A stretch of 64,000 nucleotides of DNA from Alphaproteobacteria bacterium (GCA_016869215.1 VGEP01000016.1:34861-98860); one strand, 5' to 3'; counted from the stretch's first letter, positions 49,396-59,963 are shown. A program made the numbers and translations. The notes: generated from the sequence alone by a model not told the origin.

Positions 49396-49820
49396 TTGAG
49401 CGCCCAGAAATATTCCAGCACCGCCAGCGTGCCGAGCACGCTGCGCACCATGTGCAGCCAGCCCCACTGCTGCACCAGTGCGCGGGTCTGGAAATTCGCG
49501 TCGTCGTCGGGCGTTTCCATGAGCTGGCGGTTGGTCGGCATGATGACGTAGAGCGTGAACGGCCAGTTGGCGAGGATCAGCGCCGCGCCGAGCAGCCAGC
49601 GCCAGTCGTAAGTGACGAAGAACGCCGCGATGCCGAAGAGGCCCGAGATGGCGGCCAGCGCCGACTGCATGATGAAGCCGCGCTTGTAGGCGAGCTTCCA
49701 TTGCACGAGCAGCGCGCGGTCGTCGGTGAGCAACCGCGCCGGGTGTTCGGCGAAATTGATGTAAATCGCCGCGCCCGCGAACAACGCCGCTGTCAAAAGC
49801 GCGAGGTGGCCGGCCCACAC
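49392..49820 (-). CDS. DUF1772 membrane protein
   Basis: Encodes 142 residues with about four membrane segments. LLTAALFAGAAIYINFAEHPARL begins the DUF1772 domain, and NWPFTLYVIMPTNRQL is its central part. The family is sometimes called anthrone-oxygenase-like, but its role here is unknown. The GTG start at 49820 has GGGAGA 7 nt upstream. The stop overlaps the TTG of the hydrolase gene. Confidence 0.84.
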   Translation of the reverse strand: MWAGHLALLTAALFAGAAIYINFAEHPARLLTDDRALLVQWKLAYKRGFIMQSALAAISGLFGIAAFFVTYDWRWLLGAALILANWPFTLYVIMPTNRQLMETPDDDANFQTRALVQQWGWLHMVRSVLGTLAVLEYFWALN

Positions 49821-49855
49821 GACAATTCTCCCAAGCCTTTGGTTCGCGAAGCCCG

Positions 49856-50101
49856 CTAGCGGCCGCTGCCCAAATCCGTACCGCTCAGGCCTTTGGTGCC
49901 ACGGCTCTTGCTGGATTTGGAGCGGCTTCCGGTACCGGCCCTGCTGCCGCCTGTGCTGCCGGTGTTGCCCGCGCCCGAACGGCTGCTCGCAGATTTACCC
50001 TTGCCGGCCGCATCTGCGGACGAAACCGCCAGGACGCTAATCGTGCAGGCGAACGCGATCGCAAATGCCGCAACGGCAATTGCACTGGCGACGGACCTCA
50101 T
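49856..50101 (-). CDS. Small exported Ser/Gly/Lys-rich protein
   Basis: Encodes 81 residues. A signal peptide (MRSVASAIAVAAFAIAF onwards) probably ends at ADAAG, followed by a low-complexity tail of Ser, Gly, Arg and Lys (GKGKSASSRSGAG and similar). AAGGGGG lies upstream of ATG 50101. It could be a small cell-envelope or nucleic-acid-binding peptide; no family recognised. The low-complexity tail reduces certainty. Confidence 0.6.
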   Translation of the reverse strand: MRSVASAIAVAAFAIAFACTISVLAVSSADAAGKGKSASSRSGAGNTGSTGGSRAGTGSRSKSSKSRGTKGLSGTDLGSGR

Positions 50102-50194
50102 GGCTGACCCCCTTTGCGACGGTGGCGACGTCCGGATCGGGCCACCATCGCAAATGGGCAGCGTCACGGCAATTCGACGAAAAGCGCGGCCGGG

Positions 50195-51334
50195 CTAATT
50201 GCCGAGAAGATCGCGGCTGACGATCAGCCGCATGATCTCGTTGGTGCCTTCCAGGATCTGGTGCACGCGCACGTCACGCAGCACCCGCTCGATCGGATGA
50301 TCGCGCAGGTAGCCGTAGCCGCCGTGCATCTGCAGGCAGCCGTTGACCACATCGAAGCCCGCGTCGGTGGCGTGGCGCTTGGCCATGGCGGCAAGCCGCG
50401 TTCCGCCGGGCTCGCCGTTGCCAACCGCAACGGCGGCGCGCCGCACCATCAGCCGCGCAGCCTCGATTTCGGTTGCATAGTCGGCGATGCGAAAGCGCAG
50501 CGCCTGGAAGTCGGACAGCCGCGAGCCGAATTGCTTGCGCTCGCGCATGTATTCGACGGTGCGGTCGAGGCAGAACTGCGCGCCGCCGATCGAGCAGGCC
50601 GCGATGTTGAGCCGTCCGCCGTCGAGCCCGGCCATGGCGATCTTGAAGCCGTCGCCCTCGTTGCCGATCAGGTTTTCCGCAGGCACGCGGCAGTTCTCGA
50701 AATTGACCATCGCGGTCGGCTGCGACTTCCAGCCGAGCTTCTTTTCCTGCGCGCCGAACGAAAGTCCCGGCGTGCCCTTCTCCACCGCGATGCAGGAGAT
50801 GCCCTTCGGCCCCGCTCCGCCGGTGCGAACCATGCACACGTAAACGTCTGACACGCCGCCGCCGGAGATGAACGCCTTCGATCCGTTGAGCACGTAAAAC
50901 TCGCGGTCGCGCACGGCGCGCGTCTTCAGGCTCGCGGCGTCGGAACCTGCGTCCGGCTCGGTCAGGCAATAGCTCGCGAAATGCTCCATGGTGCAGAGCT
51001 TCGGCAGGAACTTGCGCCGCTGCTCCGCGCCGCCATAGGCGTCGATCATCCAGGCGGCCATGTTGTGGATCGAGATATAGGCCGCGGTCGAGGTGCAGCC
51101 CTGCGCCAGCTCCTCGAAGATGACGGTGGCGTCGAGCCGCGTCAGGCCTGAGCCGCCGGCGTCGTCCTTCACATAGATGCCGCCGAAGCCGAGCGCCGCG
51201 GCGCCGCGCAGTTCCACAACCGGGAAAATCTCCTGCTCGTCCCAGTCGCGCGCCTTCGGCGCCATCGCCTCGCGGGCAAACTGGCGGGCCGTGGCCTGGA
51301 ACGCGCGCTGGTCCTCGGTGAGATCGAAATCCAT
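50195..51334 (-). CDS. Isobutyryl-CoA dehydrogenase-like acyl-CoA dehydrogenase
   Basis: Encodes 379 residues. [19 protein letters not shown] and [22 protein letters not shown] line the FAD site. [16 protein letters not shown] and the terminal [18 protein letters not shown], which carries the catalytic glutamate, fit the short-/branched-chain group, best the isobutyryl type. It oxidises isobutyryl-CoA to methacrylyl-CoA in valine breakdown. Its position upstream of the hydrolase and mmsB supports this. Substrate specificity is inference. Confidence 0.87.
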   Translation of the reverse strand: MDFDLTEDQRAFQATARQFAREAMAPKARDWDEQEIFPVVELRGAAALGFGGIYVKDDAGGSGLTRLDATVIFEELAQGCTSTAAYISIHNMAAWMIDAYGGAEQRRKFLPKLCTMEHFASYCLTEPDAGSDAASLKTRAVRDREFYVLNGSKAFISGGGVSDVYVCMVRTGGAGPKGISCIAVEKGTPGLSFGAQEKKLGWKSQPTAMVNFENCRVPAENLIGNEGDGFKIAMAGLDGGRLNIAACSIGGAQFCLDRTVEYMRERKQFGSRLSDFQALRFRIADYATEIEAARLMVRRAAVAVGNGEPGGTRLAAMAKRHATDAGFDVVNGCLQMHGGYGYLRDHPIERVLRDVRVHQILEGTNEIMRLIVSRDLLGN

Positions 51335-51408
51335 CTCTGCGGTCCACAGGCCTCGACGATCCGCCGGGCCATCTGTCGTGGGACGATTCTAGACGCTATA
51401 GATAGCCT

Positions 51409-51425
51409 GCCGGGTCAAGCCCGGC
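51409..51425. repeat. Short GCCGGG/CCCGGC hairpin of a dispersed alphaproteobacterial repeat
   Basis: GCCGGG at 51409-51414 pairs with CCCGGC at 51420-51425 around TCAAG, followed by GATGACGA. This string resembles one half of extragenic palindromes scattered in related genomes. It lies 24 bp upstream of the hemB start. Confidence 0.5.
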
Positions 51426-51430
51426 GATGA

Positions 51431-52513
<1,083 letters not shown>

Positions 52514-52623
52514 TTTTCAGGCAGTTACGTGGCCCTTTAACCCTCGAATTCGCTGGCTGCCGCGCCGGGCGGTTTTAGGCTAGAATAAAATCATAGCCGC
52601 CGTTGTGGCGTTTGAAGGTGGCC

Positions 52624-53184
52624 ATGGACGTCAAAGTCGACGCAGCCATGCGATGGGATGGCGTGGCGCCCACCAGGCCCGGACGGGTCCGGCGGTTCTT
52701 CGCCGGCTTGGTCGTCATCTTGTCGGTGCTGGCCGTGGTGGCTTCGGTCCTATGGTTCCTCCGCGCCTTCATCGTGCCGCCGACGATCTCCATCCCCGGT
52801 CCGATGACGCTTGCCGGAGCGCCGCCCGAGGCGCCCGCGGCAGCGACCGACGGGCGCGCCTCCGTGCCGGAGACCGCTTCGCAATCCGCCCAAGGTGCCG
52901 CACCGGACTCGTCACAGAGCTTGGCCGCATCCGCACCCGACGATTCAATGCCTCCGCCGCCGCTCCCGATGATGCAATCGCTCGCGCTGGCGCCGCCGAT
53001 GCTGACGTTCAGCGCGCCGCCCGGCGCCGCCGTCCCGACACAGGAAGCGATCGAACCCGGCGTGCCGATTTCCGGCCCCATTCCGCTGCCGCCGCGCAGG
53101 CCGCGGGCGGCCGCAGCGCGCCAACCGGCGCCGGGTCCAGCCCAGGCTCCGGTGCCGCTCACGCCACCACGTCCGGCGCAATAG
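52624..53184 (+). CDS. Single-pass membrane protein with Pro/Ala-rich tail
   Basis: Encodes 186 residues. A basic stretch (RPGRVRRFF) precedes one membrane segment near residues 30-55. The rest is a low-complexity Pro/Ala region ending PIPLPPRRPR, probably periplasmic. No enzymatic domain recognised. AAGGTGG lies just upstream of ATG 52624. It stands alone between hemB and the convergent threonine ammonia-lyase gene. Function unknown. Confidence 0.65.
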   Translation: MDVKVDAAMRWDGVAPTRPGRVRRFFAGLVVILSVLAVVASVLWFLRAFIVPPTISIPGPMTLAGAPPEAPAAATDGRASVPETASQSAQGAAPDSSQSLAASAPDDSMPPPPLPMMQSLALAPPMLTFSAPPGAAVPTQEAIEPGVPISGPIPLPPRRPRAAAARQPAPGPAQAPVPLTPPRPAQ

Positions 53185-53190
53185 CGCGCG

Positions 53191-54414
53191 TTATTCCATC
53201 ACGTCGCCGGTATCGACACGGACCGCCGCGATCCCCTCGGCCGAAAACGCCGCGAGGATTTCGTCCGCATGCGCGGCATCGCGCGTCTCGACAGTAACGT
53301 CGAGCCGCGCGCCCTTGGCAGGCACGTCGAGAAACAACCGCTTGTGATCGACCGCAAGGATGTTGGCGCCGCGCCGGCCGAGGATGGTCGCGATCTGTCC
53401 GAGCAGCCCGGGCCGGTCGGCGATGGTCAGGCGGAACGAGACAATTTGATTCTCACGCTCCAGCCCGCGCACCGTGATGGTGGCGAGCATGCGCGGATCG
53501 ATGTTGCCGCCGCACAGCACGAGGCCGACCTTGCGGCGGGCGAACCGCCCGGGTTCCGCGAGCATGGCGGCGAGCCCCGCTGCACCCGCGCCCTCGGCCA
53601 TGGTCTTCTGCAGGGTGAGGTAGGCATTGACCGCCCGCTCGATGTGGTCCTCGCCCACCAGCACGATGTCCGACACGAGGCTTCGCACGATCGGCAGCGT
53701 CAGCGTGCCGACGTTCTTGACTGCGATGCCTTCGGCGAGCGTCGCCCCGCCGAGCGGCCGATTGCCGCCGTGCACGGCGTTCCACATCGACGGATAGAGC
53801 GCGGCCTCGACGCCGACGATTTCGATGTCCGGTTTCATCGCCCTGGCCGCTGTCGCGATTCCTGAAATCAATCCGCCGCCGCCGATGGGCACGATCAGCA
53901 GTTCCAGGTCCGGGGCGTCTTCCAGCATTTCCAGCGCAATCGTGCCCTGGCCTGCGACGATGCGTGGATCGTCGTAGGGGTGAACCCAGATCAGGCCCTC
54001 CTCGCGCGCCACGGCTTCCGCGCGCGCCTGTGCTTCGCCGAGGCCCTCGCCTTCGAGCAGCACCCGCGCGCCATGCGCCTTGGTCGCCGCAACCTTCACG
54101 AACGGCGTCGTCACCGGCATGACCACGGTCGCCGGAATGCCGAGCCGAGCCGCATGGTAGGCCACCGCCTGGGCATGGTTGCCGGCCGACATGGCGATCA
54201 CGCCGCGCGCGCGTTCTTCGGCCGTCAGCGAGGCGAGCTTGCAGCACGCGCCGCGCTCCTTGAACGAGTTGGTGACCTGGAGGTTCTCGTATTTGACGTG
54301 GACCTCGGCGCCGGTCAGCGCGCCGAGCCGGGGCGCGGGCAGCATCGGGGTGCGCAGCACGTGACCCGCGATGACACGGCGCGCAGCTTCGATATCGGCG
54401 AGCGTCAGGCCCAA
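53191..54414 (-). CDS. ilvA: Threonine ammonia-lyase with C-terminal ACT domain
   Basis: Encodes about 407 residues. The PLP lysine is Lys52 in NSFKERGA, the glycine loop is VPIGGGGLISG, and AMSAGNHAQAVAYHA is the substrate segment. A C-terminal ACT-like domain (about 330-407, RLTIADRPGLLGQIATIL) suggests feedback control. It deaminates threonine to 2-oxobutanoate. A TTG at 54414 is the likely start: AGGAG lies 8 nt upstream and the family begins there. An in-frame ATG at 54474 would read through a palindromic element. The biosynthetic or catabolic role is not decided by sequence alone. Confidence 0.87.
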   Translation of the reverse strand: MGLTLADIEAARRVIAGHVLRTPMLPAPRLGALTGAEVHVKYENLQVTNSFKERGACCKLASLTAEERARGVIAMSAGNHAQAVAYHAARLGIPATVVMPVTTPFVKVAATKAHGARVLLEGEGLGEAQARAEAVAREEGLIWVHPYDDPRIVAGQGTIALEMLEDAPDLELLIVPIGGGGLISGIATAARAMKPDIEIVGVEAALYPSMWNAVHGGNRPLGGATLAEGIAVKNVGTLTLPIVRSLVSDIVLVGEDHIERAVNAYLTLQKTMAEGAGAAGLAAMLAEPGRFARRKVGLVLCGGNIDPRMLATITVRGLERENQIVSFRLTIADRPGLLGQIATILGRRGANILAVDHKRLFLDVPAKGARLDVTVETRDAAHADEILAAFSAEGIAAVRVDTGDVME

Positions 54415-54425
54415 GCTTAAGGCTC

Positions 54426-54592
54426 CTAGTGGAGTGGATTTGACATTCGCTAATGAGCTAGCCGCGAATTCCAAAAGCGAATGTCAAATCCAAACTCCAC
54501 CAGAACCTTATACTTGCTAGTGGTCCTTTGATTCCAACATTCGCAAACGCGCCTGCCGAACAGGGATGCGAATGCTGGAATCGGACCACTAG
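54426..54592. repeat. Compound CTAG-ended palindrome, copy 1
   Basis: Two palindromes in tandem: 54426-54503 (begins CTAGTGGAGTGGATTTGACA, inner TTCGCT) and 54517-54592 (begins CTAGTGGTCCTTTGATTCCA, ends GGACCACTAG), joined by a 13-bp linker (AACCTTATACTTG). Each has arms of about 24-26 bp. A second copy, about 85-90% identical by eye and in the same orientation, lies at 55246-55411. The left end supplies part of the ribosome site of the threonine ammonia-lyase gene. Confidence 0.92.
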
Positions 54593-54709
54593 CCGCCCGT
54601 CCATTCGACTTTCGCCATGGGCGTGAGCACGTCGCTGCGGCACGGGAACCACTTGAAACCGGGGCGATTCTTGTCCATCTGCTTGGGGACCGATAGAGGC
54701 TTTCGAATC

Positions 54710-55249
54710 ATGGCCACGAGCGAGCCGAAGCGCATCGGGTTTTCCGTCGAGGTCAAACCGCACGCCTACGATCCGGCGGCGAACCCCGAACTGTTCGAGG
54801 GGGTTCTGGCGCGGCGGCTGGTGGCGTTCCTGATCGACTTCGTGATTCTGGCGGTTCCGGTCGCATTCGTTGCGACGTTCATTTTCGTGGTCGGCATCGT
54901 CACCTTCGGTTTTGGATTTCTGCTCTACGCGCTGCTCTGGCCCGGGATGGTGATCTGGGCCGTCGCCTATTACGGCCTGACGCTCGGCAGCCCGTCGTCG
55001 GCCACAATCGGCATGCGAATCATGGATCTCGAAATGCGCACCTGGTACGGCTCGCCGGCCTATTTCGTGCTGGGCGCGGTCCACGCCATCGTGTTCTGGA
55101 TCACGATTTCGGCGCTGACGCCGCTGGTCCTGCTGGTGAGCCTGTTCAACGAGCGGCGGCGCTGCCTGCACGACATCCTGGTGGGCACGGTCGTGATCAA
55201 CAACGAGGCACGGACTGCCGGTTTGCGGTCGGCCCGCCGCCCAGCCTAG
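54710..55249 (+). CDS. RDD family membrane protein
   Basis: Encodes 179 residues. The RDD domain begins at GVLARRLVAFLIDFVIL, with membrane segments near 40-60, 65-90 and 115-140, and ends with NERRRCLHDILVGTVVI. RDD proteins are thought to be transporters or membrane-stress proteins; the role here is unknown. ATG 54710 has GAGG upstream. The TAG stop at 55247-55249 is formed by the CTAG end of the adjoining palindrome. The gene lies between two direct copies of the compound repeat. Confidence 0.85.
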   Translation: MATSEPKRIGFSVEVKPHAYDPAANPELFEGVLARRLVAFLIDFVILAVPVAFVATFIFVVGIVTFGFGFLLYALLWPGMVIWAVAYYGLTLGSPSSATIGMRIMDLEMRTWYGSPAYFVLGAVHAIVFWITISALTPLVLLVSLFNERRRCLHDILVGTVVINNEARTAGLRSARRPA

Positions 55250-55411
55250 TGGAGTGGATTTGACATTCGCTATTAAGCTCGCCGCGAAGTCGAGAAGCGA
55301 ATGTCAAATCCGGACTCCACTAGGAACATATACTTGCTAGTGGTCTTTCGATTCCAACATTCGCAAACATGCTGCCGAAACGGGATGCGAATGTTAAAAT
55401 CAGACCACTAG
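55246..55411. repeat. Compound CTAG-ended palindrome, copy 2
   Basis: Palindromes 55246-55323 (CTAGTGGAGTGG ... GGACTCCACTAG) and 55337-55411 (CTAGTGGTCTTTCG ... CAGACCACTAG) are joined by GAACATATACTTG. Sequence and order match copy 1 at 54426-54592, with scattered differences mostly in loops. Its first CTAG contains the RDD gene's stop codon. Confidence 0.92.
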
Positions 55412-55508
55412 CCGGTTCCGCCGGCCACCCCTTTGAAGCGGCGGCGTTTCGGGGCAACATGGGCCTTCCGGCCGGCGGGCATGTCCGCCGGCATATTCGA
55501 CGGCGGCC

Positions 55509-56258
55509 GTGACCCAGCATTCCCGCGACACTCCGCAGTTCTATCTGACCGCGCCCTCGCCGTGCCCGTACCTGCCCGGCAAGGAGGAGCGAAAGGTGTT
55601 CACGCACCTTGTGGGCGACCGGGCGCCGGGGCTGAACGACCTGCTCACCCACGGCGGCTTCCGGCGCAGCCAGTCGATCGCCTACCGCCCGGCCTGCGAG
55701 TCCTGCCGCGCCTGCGTGTCGGTGCGCGTGATCGCCGATGCCTTCCGCCCGACGCGCAGCATGCGGCGCGCGCGCGAGCGCAACGCCGACATCGTCGGCG
55801 AGATGCGCGCGCTGGTGCCGACGTCGGAGCAATACTCGGTGTTCCGCGCCTATCTCGACACCCGCCACCGCGACGGCGGCATGGCCGACATGACCGTGCT
55901 CGACTACGCCATGATGGTCGAGGACAGCCACGTGAAGACCCGTATGGTCGAATATCGCCGGCGCGGGCCCGACAGCTCGATCAACGGCCGCGGAGCCGGC
56001 GCGCTGCTCGCGGTCGCGCTGACCGACGTGCTCAACGACGGCCTGTCGATGGTCTATTCGTTCTTCGATCCGGACGCCGCCGACCGCTCGCTCGGCACAT
56101 ACATGATCCTCGACCACATCGAACGCGCCAAGCGCATGGGGCTGCCCTACGTCTATCTCGGCTATTGGGTCTCGGGCTCGCGCAAGATGGACTACAAGGG
56201 CCGCTTCCTGCCGCAGCAGCGCCTGATGCCGGACGGCTGGGTCAAGGTGGAAGCCTAG
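55509..56258 (+). CDS. bpt: Aspartate/glutamate leucyl-tRNA-protein transferase (Ate/Bpt family)
   Basis: Encodes 249 residues from a GTG. The N-terminal domain carries [11 protein letters not shown] and the cysteine pair CESCRAC. The C-terminal domain has [36 protein letters not shown] and a terminal [10 protein letters not shown]. It adds leucine to N-terminal Asp or Glu of proteins, feeding the N-degron pathway. It is complete and of usual length. The TAG stop at 56256-56258 is the end of a CTAG-bounded repeat element. Confidence 0.92.
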   Translation: MTQHSRDTPQFYLTAPSPCPYLPGKEERKVFTHLVGDRAPGLNDLLTHGGFRRSQSIAYRPACESCRACVSVRVIADAFRPTRSMRRARERNADIVGEMRALVPTSEQYSVFRAYLDTRHRDGGMADMTVLDYAMMVEDSHVKTRMVEYRRRGPDSSINGRGAGALLAVALTDVLNDGLSMVYSFFDPDAADRSLGTYMILDHIERAKRMGLPYVYLGYWVSGSRKMDYKGRFLPQQRLMPDGWVKVEA

Positions 56259-56360
56259 AGCGGTTTCGAGCGAAGTGGATACCGGTTCGCGTTAAGAAAA
56301 CGCGTCAAAACAAAAAGCTAGAGCCCGGCTTTGATTCCATCAAAGCCGGAAAGGCTCTAG
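56255..56360. repeat. CTAGAGC-type repeat element with terminator-like hairpins
   Basis: The element starts CTAGAGCGGTTTCGAGCGAA, contains the hairpin CGCGTT-AAGAA-AACGCG (56288-56304), and ends with a strong hairpin (56318-56360) whose outer arms are CTAGAGC and GCTCTAG around an 11-bp inner stem (56325-56335 with 56339-56349). I recognise the sequence as a dispersed intergenic repeat of Hyphomicrobiales. Its left CTAG contains the bpt stop and its right CTAG the stop of the metal permease on the minus strand. It can serve as a bidirectional terminator. Confidence 0.9.
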
Positions 56361-57226
56361 GTCGCGGCCTTCGCGTCCGCGCGCCGCTGCAACCAGACCG
56401 TCACCAGTCCGCGCTTCGGCGCGAACAGGAACGCCAGGGCAAACACGAAGGCCTGAAGCAGCACGATGCACGCGCCCGTCGCCGCATCGATGTGGAAGCT
56501 CACAATCGTTCCGAGCGCGCTGGAGCCGACCGCAACGGCGGTTGCAATGACCAGCATCCGCTCGAAGCTGTCGGTCAGCAGATAGGCCGTCGCGCCCGGC
56601 GCGACCAGCATGGCGATCACCAGGATGATGCCGACCGCTTTCAGCGAACCGACGATGGTGAGCGACAGCAGCACCAGCAACCCGTAATGCAGCATCCGCA
56701 CCGGCAGGCCGATGGCGCGGGCATGATTGGGATCGAAGCAGTACAGCAGCAGATCGCGCCGCCGCAGCAGCACGATGGCCAGCGTGCCGCCGGCGACGAT
56801 CGCGGTTTCGATCAGATCGCGCACGCTCACGCCCAGCACGTTGCCGAACAGAATATGCAGCAGATGCTGGTCGGTCTCGACCTTGGTGAAGATCACGAGG
56901 CCGAAGCCGAACATGCCGGAGAACACGATCCCCATGACCGTGTCCTCCTTCACCCGGCTGGTCTCCTTCAGGTAGCCCGTGAGCAGCGCGCAGGAGAGCC
57001 CGGCGGCAAACGCTCCGATCGCGAGCGGAATGCCGACGACATAGGCGATCACGATGCCGGGCAGCACCGCGTGCGAGATCGCGTCGCCCATCAGCGACCA
57101 GCCCTTGAGCACGAGATAGCAGGACAGCACCGCGCAGACCGCGCCCACCAACACCGACACCACCAGCGCCCGCTGCATGAACGGGTAGCTGAGCGGCACC
57201 GCGAACCAGTCGATCAGCGCCGTCAT
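56357..57226 (-). CDS. Metal ABC transporter permease (second)
   Basis: Encodes 289 residues with about eight membrane segments, of the ABC-3 (SitD/ZnuB/MntB) family: [22 protein letters not shown] and [25 protein letters not shown]. With the gene before it, it forms a heteromeric channel of the Sit type (A, B, C, D). The start overlaps the first permease stop by 4 bp. The TAG stop is supplied by a CTAG repeat element at 56357-56360. Confidence 0.9.
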   Translation of the reverse strand: MTALIDWFAVPLSYPFMQRALVVSVLVGAVCAVLSCYLVLKGWSLMGDAISHAVLPGIVIAYVVGIPLAIGAFAAGLSCALLTGYLKETSRVKEDTVMGIVFSGMFGFGLVIFTKVETDQHLLHILFGNVLGVSVRDLIETAIVAGGTLAIVLLRRRDLLLYCFDPNHARAIGLPVRMLHYGLLVLLSLTIVGSLKAVGIILVIAMLVAPGATAYLLTDSFERMLVIATAVAVGSSALGTIVSFHIDAATGACIVLLQAFVFALAFLFAPKRGLVTVWLQRRADAKAAT

Positions 57227-58083
57227 GTGCGGGCTCCCAGGGCCTCGATCCGCCGCCTTCGTGCCGCCAGCACGCCGTGCCTGGGCGCGAACAGATAGGC
57301 GGCGATGAACAGAAGCGTCTGCAGCGTGACGATCACGCCCCCGGTCGCGCCGTCGAGGAAGTAGCTGATGTAGGCGCCGGCGAAGCTGGTCCCCGCGCCG
57401 AATGCGACGCTGAGGACGATCAGCCGCCCGAAGCGGTCGGTGAGCAGGTACGCCGTCGCGCCCGGCGTCACCACCATCGCAATGACGAGGCAGGCGCCGA
57501 CCGTCTGAAGCGCAGCGACCGTGCAGGCGGACAGGAGCGTGAAGAACAGGATTTTCAGCCAGTCCACGTTCAGGCCCATGCTGCGGGCGTGGTTTTCGTC
57601 GAAGAAGGTGACCATCAGGTCCTTCCACTTCAGCGAGAGAACCCCGAGCGTCACCGCGGCAATGATGGCGACCTGCACCACGTCCTCGTCGGAAATGGCG
57701 AGGATGTTGCCGAGCACGATGGTCTGCACGCTCACCGAGGTGGGCCAGATCGAGGCCATCACCAGGCCGAGGGCGAACAGTGCGGTGAACACCAGCCCGA
57801 TCACCGCGTCCTCGCGCAGCCGCGAGCGCGCCTTGACGAAGGCCATGCCGCCGGCCGCGAGCAGGCCGGCGAAGAAGGCTCCGGCCGCGAACGGGACTCC
57901 AAGGATGTAGGCGCCGGCCACCCCCGGCACGATCGAGTGCGCCAGCGCGTCGCCCATCAGCGACCAGCCCTTGAGCATCAGATACGCCGACAGGAACGCA
58001 CAGACCCCGCCGACCAGCGCGCTCACCCACATCGCCTTGAGCATGTAGCCGTATTCGAACGGCACGGCGAGTTCGGCGATCAT
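57223..58083 (-). CDS. Metal ABC transporter permease (first)
   Basis: Encodes 286 residues with about eight membrane segments: [24 protein letters not shown] and [24 protein letters not shown]. It is a paralogue of the following permease. Both ends overlap neighbours by 4 bp (ATGA). Two permeases with one ATPase and one receptor is the arrangement of manganese/iron SitABCD importers; zinc remains possible. Confidence 0.9.
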   Translation of the reverse strand: MIAELAVPFEYGYMLKAMWVSALVGGVCAFLSAYLMLKGWSLMGDALAHSIVPGVAGAYILGVPFAAGAFFAGLLAAGGMAFVKARSRLREDAVIGLVFTALFALGLVMASIWPTSVSVQTIVLGNILAISDEDVVQVAIIAAVTLGVLSLKWKDLMVTFFDENHARSMGLNVDWLKILFFTLLSACTVAALQTVGACLVIAMVVTPGATAYLLTDRFGRLIVLSVAFGAGTSFAGAYISYFLDGATGGVIVTLQTLLFIAAYLFAPRHGVLAARRRRIEALGART

Positions 58084-59006
58084 GACGGCTTCTTGTCCGG
58101 CGGATTGTCCGCCGCCAGAGGCTGGCCCTTGCCTTCGCCGTAGAACACCAGCGGCCGCTCGTCGTCGGTGAGCACCGTGACGCCGCGGGGATCTTCGTCG
58201 TCGTGCAATTGCTCGCCGCCGAGATTGAAGCGGCGCAGCACGCCGCCGAAGGCGCGCTCCAGGTTGGCTTGCGTGAACACCTGCGCGGTCGGCCCCGCCG
58301 CCAGCACCTTGCGATTGATCAACACCACGCGGTCGCAGAAGTCCGGCACGCTGCCGAGGTTGTGGGTGGAGATCAGGATCAGGTGGCCGGTCGCCCGCAA
58401 CTCGCGCAGCAGGGCGATGATCGCGGTTTCGGTTTTGACGTCGACGCCGGTGAACGGCTCGTCGAGCAGGATGATGCGGCCTTCCTGCGCGAGCGAGCGC
58501 GCCAGGAACACGCGCTTCTTCTGTCCGCCGCTCAGTTCGCCGATCTGGCGCTTGCGGAACTCGGTCATGCCGACGCGCTCCAGCGCCTGGTCGACCTTGT
58601 AGCGGTCGGCGCGCGAGGGCATGCGCAGGAAGTTCATGTGGCCGTAGCGGCCCATCATGGCCACGTCCTCGACCAGGACGGGGAAATTCCAGTCGATGTC
58701 CTCGCTCTGCGGCACGTAGGCGACGATGTTGCGGCTGATCGCCTCCGCAACCGGCAGGCCGCAGAGCCGCACCTCTCCGGCCGCCGGCCGCACGAAGCCC
58801 ATGATGGCCTTGAACACCGTCGACTTGCCGCTGCCGTTGACGCCGACCAGCGCGCAGATCGTGCCGGGATCGAGTTCGAACGAGGCGTCCTGCACGGCGG
58901 TGAAGCCGTTGTTGTAGGTCACCGTCAGGTTGCGCAGCGATATGCTCGCACCCGGCGCCGCAACGGCGTCGGTTCCGGCCGGCGCGGGCTGGGGATGCAG
59001 GTTCAT
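58080..59006 (-). CDS. Metal ABC transporter ATP-binding protein
   Basis: Encodes 308 residues. Walker [10 protein letters not shown] lies near residue 55, the signature [17 protein letters not shown] near 158, Walker B RIILLDEP near 178, and a switch histidine is in [10 protein letters not shown] polar C-terminal extension of about 50 residues ([18 protein letters not shown]) has no clear role. It energises the two adjoining permeases. Overlaps of 4 bp link it to both neighbours. Confidence 0.92.
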   Translation of the reverse strand: MNLHPQPAPAGTDAVAAPGASISLRNLTVTYNNGFTAVQDASFELDPGTICALVGVNGSGKSTVFKAIMGFVRPAAGEVRLCGLPVAEAISRNIVAYVPQSEDIDWNFPVLVEDVAMMGRYGHMNFLRMPSRADRYKVDQALERVGMTEFRKRQIGELSGGQKKRVFLARSLAQEGRIILLDEPFTGVDVKTETAIIALLRELRATGHLILISTHNLGSVPDFCDRVVLINRKVLAAGPTAQVFTQANLERAFGGVLRRFNLGGEQLHDDEDPRGVTVLTDDERPLVFYGEGKGQPLAADNPPDKKPS

Positions 59007-59929
59007 TTGCCGAAGCCCTTGGCGATGGTCTCGACCGTCACCTTGAGCAGGTCGAGATAGGTCGGCACCGGGCCGTTCGCGGCGCTGAGCGAGTCGACGT
59101 AGAGCACGCCGCCGTAGCGCGCGCCGGTCTCGCGCGCGACTTGTTTCGCCGCGCGGTCGGAGATCGTGCTTTCGCTGAACACCACCGGAATCTTGTTCTT
59201 GCGCACCAGGTCGATCACGCGGCGCACCTGCTTCGGCGTGCCCTGCTCGTCGGCGTTGATCGGCCAGAGATAGGCCTCGCGCATGTTGTAATCGCGCGCC
59301 AGATAGCTGAACGCGCCTTCGCTCGTGACCAGCCAGCGCTGGTTCTGCGGGATCGTCGACAGCCGCTTGCGCAACGGCTCGTCGAGCGCCTTGATCTGCG
59401 CTGCGTACTCGGCGGCGTTCTTGTCATAGGTGGCGGCATTGGCCGGGTCATGTTTAACCAGCGCCTTGCGGATGTTCTCGACATAGATCAATGCGCTCGT
59501 CGGCGACATCCAGGCGTGCGGGTTGGGCTTGCCGCTGTAGGGACCCTCGGCGATCCCCATCGGCGCAACGCCGTCGGACACCACGACGCTCGGCACGTTC
59601 TTGACGTTCTCGAAGAACTTCTCGAACCAGCGTTCGAGGTTGAACCCGTTCCACAGCACGAGATCGGCGGCCTGCGCGCGCACCACGTCGAGCGGCGTCG
59701 GCTGGTAGTCGTGGATCTCGGCGCCGGCCCGGGTGATCGATTCCACGACCGCGGCCGACCCCGCGACGTTCTGCGCGATGTCCTGAATGACGGTGAACGT
59801 CGTCACCACGCGGAACGGCTTCTTGGTCTGCGCGTGACCTTCGGCGCTCCACAGCGCGCCCGCGGCTGCGAGCGCCAATGCCGCCAGCAAGGCCCGCGCG
59901 CGCCCGCCCCTGGTATTGCTCCTGCCCAT
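59003..59929 (-). CDS. Metal ABC transporter substrate-binding protein (SitA-like)
   Basis: Encodes 308 residues of the ZnuA/SitA/PsaA cluster A-I family. The signal peptide ends near EGHAQTK. Likely metal ligands are His in [14 protein letters not shown], His in NPHAWMSP, Glu in VVFSESTIS, and a late Asp in GVLYVDSL. The lack of a His-rich loop favours Mn or Fe over Zn. ATG 59929 has AGGAG 7 nt upstream. A Fur-family-like operator lies 35 bp upstream (59964-59986), and the gene leads a four-gene operon. Confidence 0.9.
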   Translation of the reverse strand: MGRSNTRGGRARALLAALALAAAGALWSAEGHAQTKKPFRVVTTFTVIQDIAQNVAGSAAVVESITRAGAEIHDYQPTPLDVVRAQAADLVLWNGFNLERWFEKFFENVKNVPSVVVSDGVAPMGIAEGPYSGKPNPHAWMSPTSALIYVENIRKALVKHDPANAATYDKNAAEYAAQIKALDEPLRKRLSTIPQNQRWLVTSEGAFSYLARDYNMREAYLWPINADEQGTPKQVRRVIDLVRKNKIPVVFSESTISDRAAKQVARETGARYGGVLYVDSLSAANGPVPTYLDLLKVTVETIAKGFGK

Positions 59930-59963
59930 TCCGGACTCCTGCTTGCCGTCCACAACAAAAGAA

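Noticed and set aside
54415..54474. N-terminal extension of the threonine ammonia-lyase to ATG 54474
   Set aside because: These codons come from the palindromic element and do not match the family; the TTG at 54414 has a good ribosome site.
56357..58030. Single long fusion of the two metal permeases in one frame
   Set aside because: The upstream half is an out-of-frame shadow of the first permease. Two genes with a 4-bp overlap explain the sequence.
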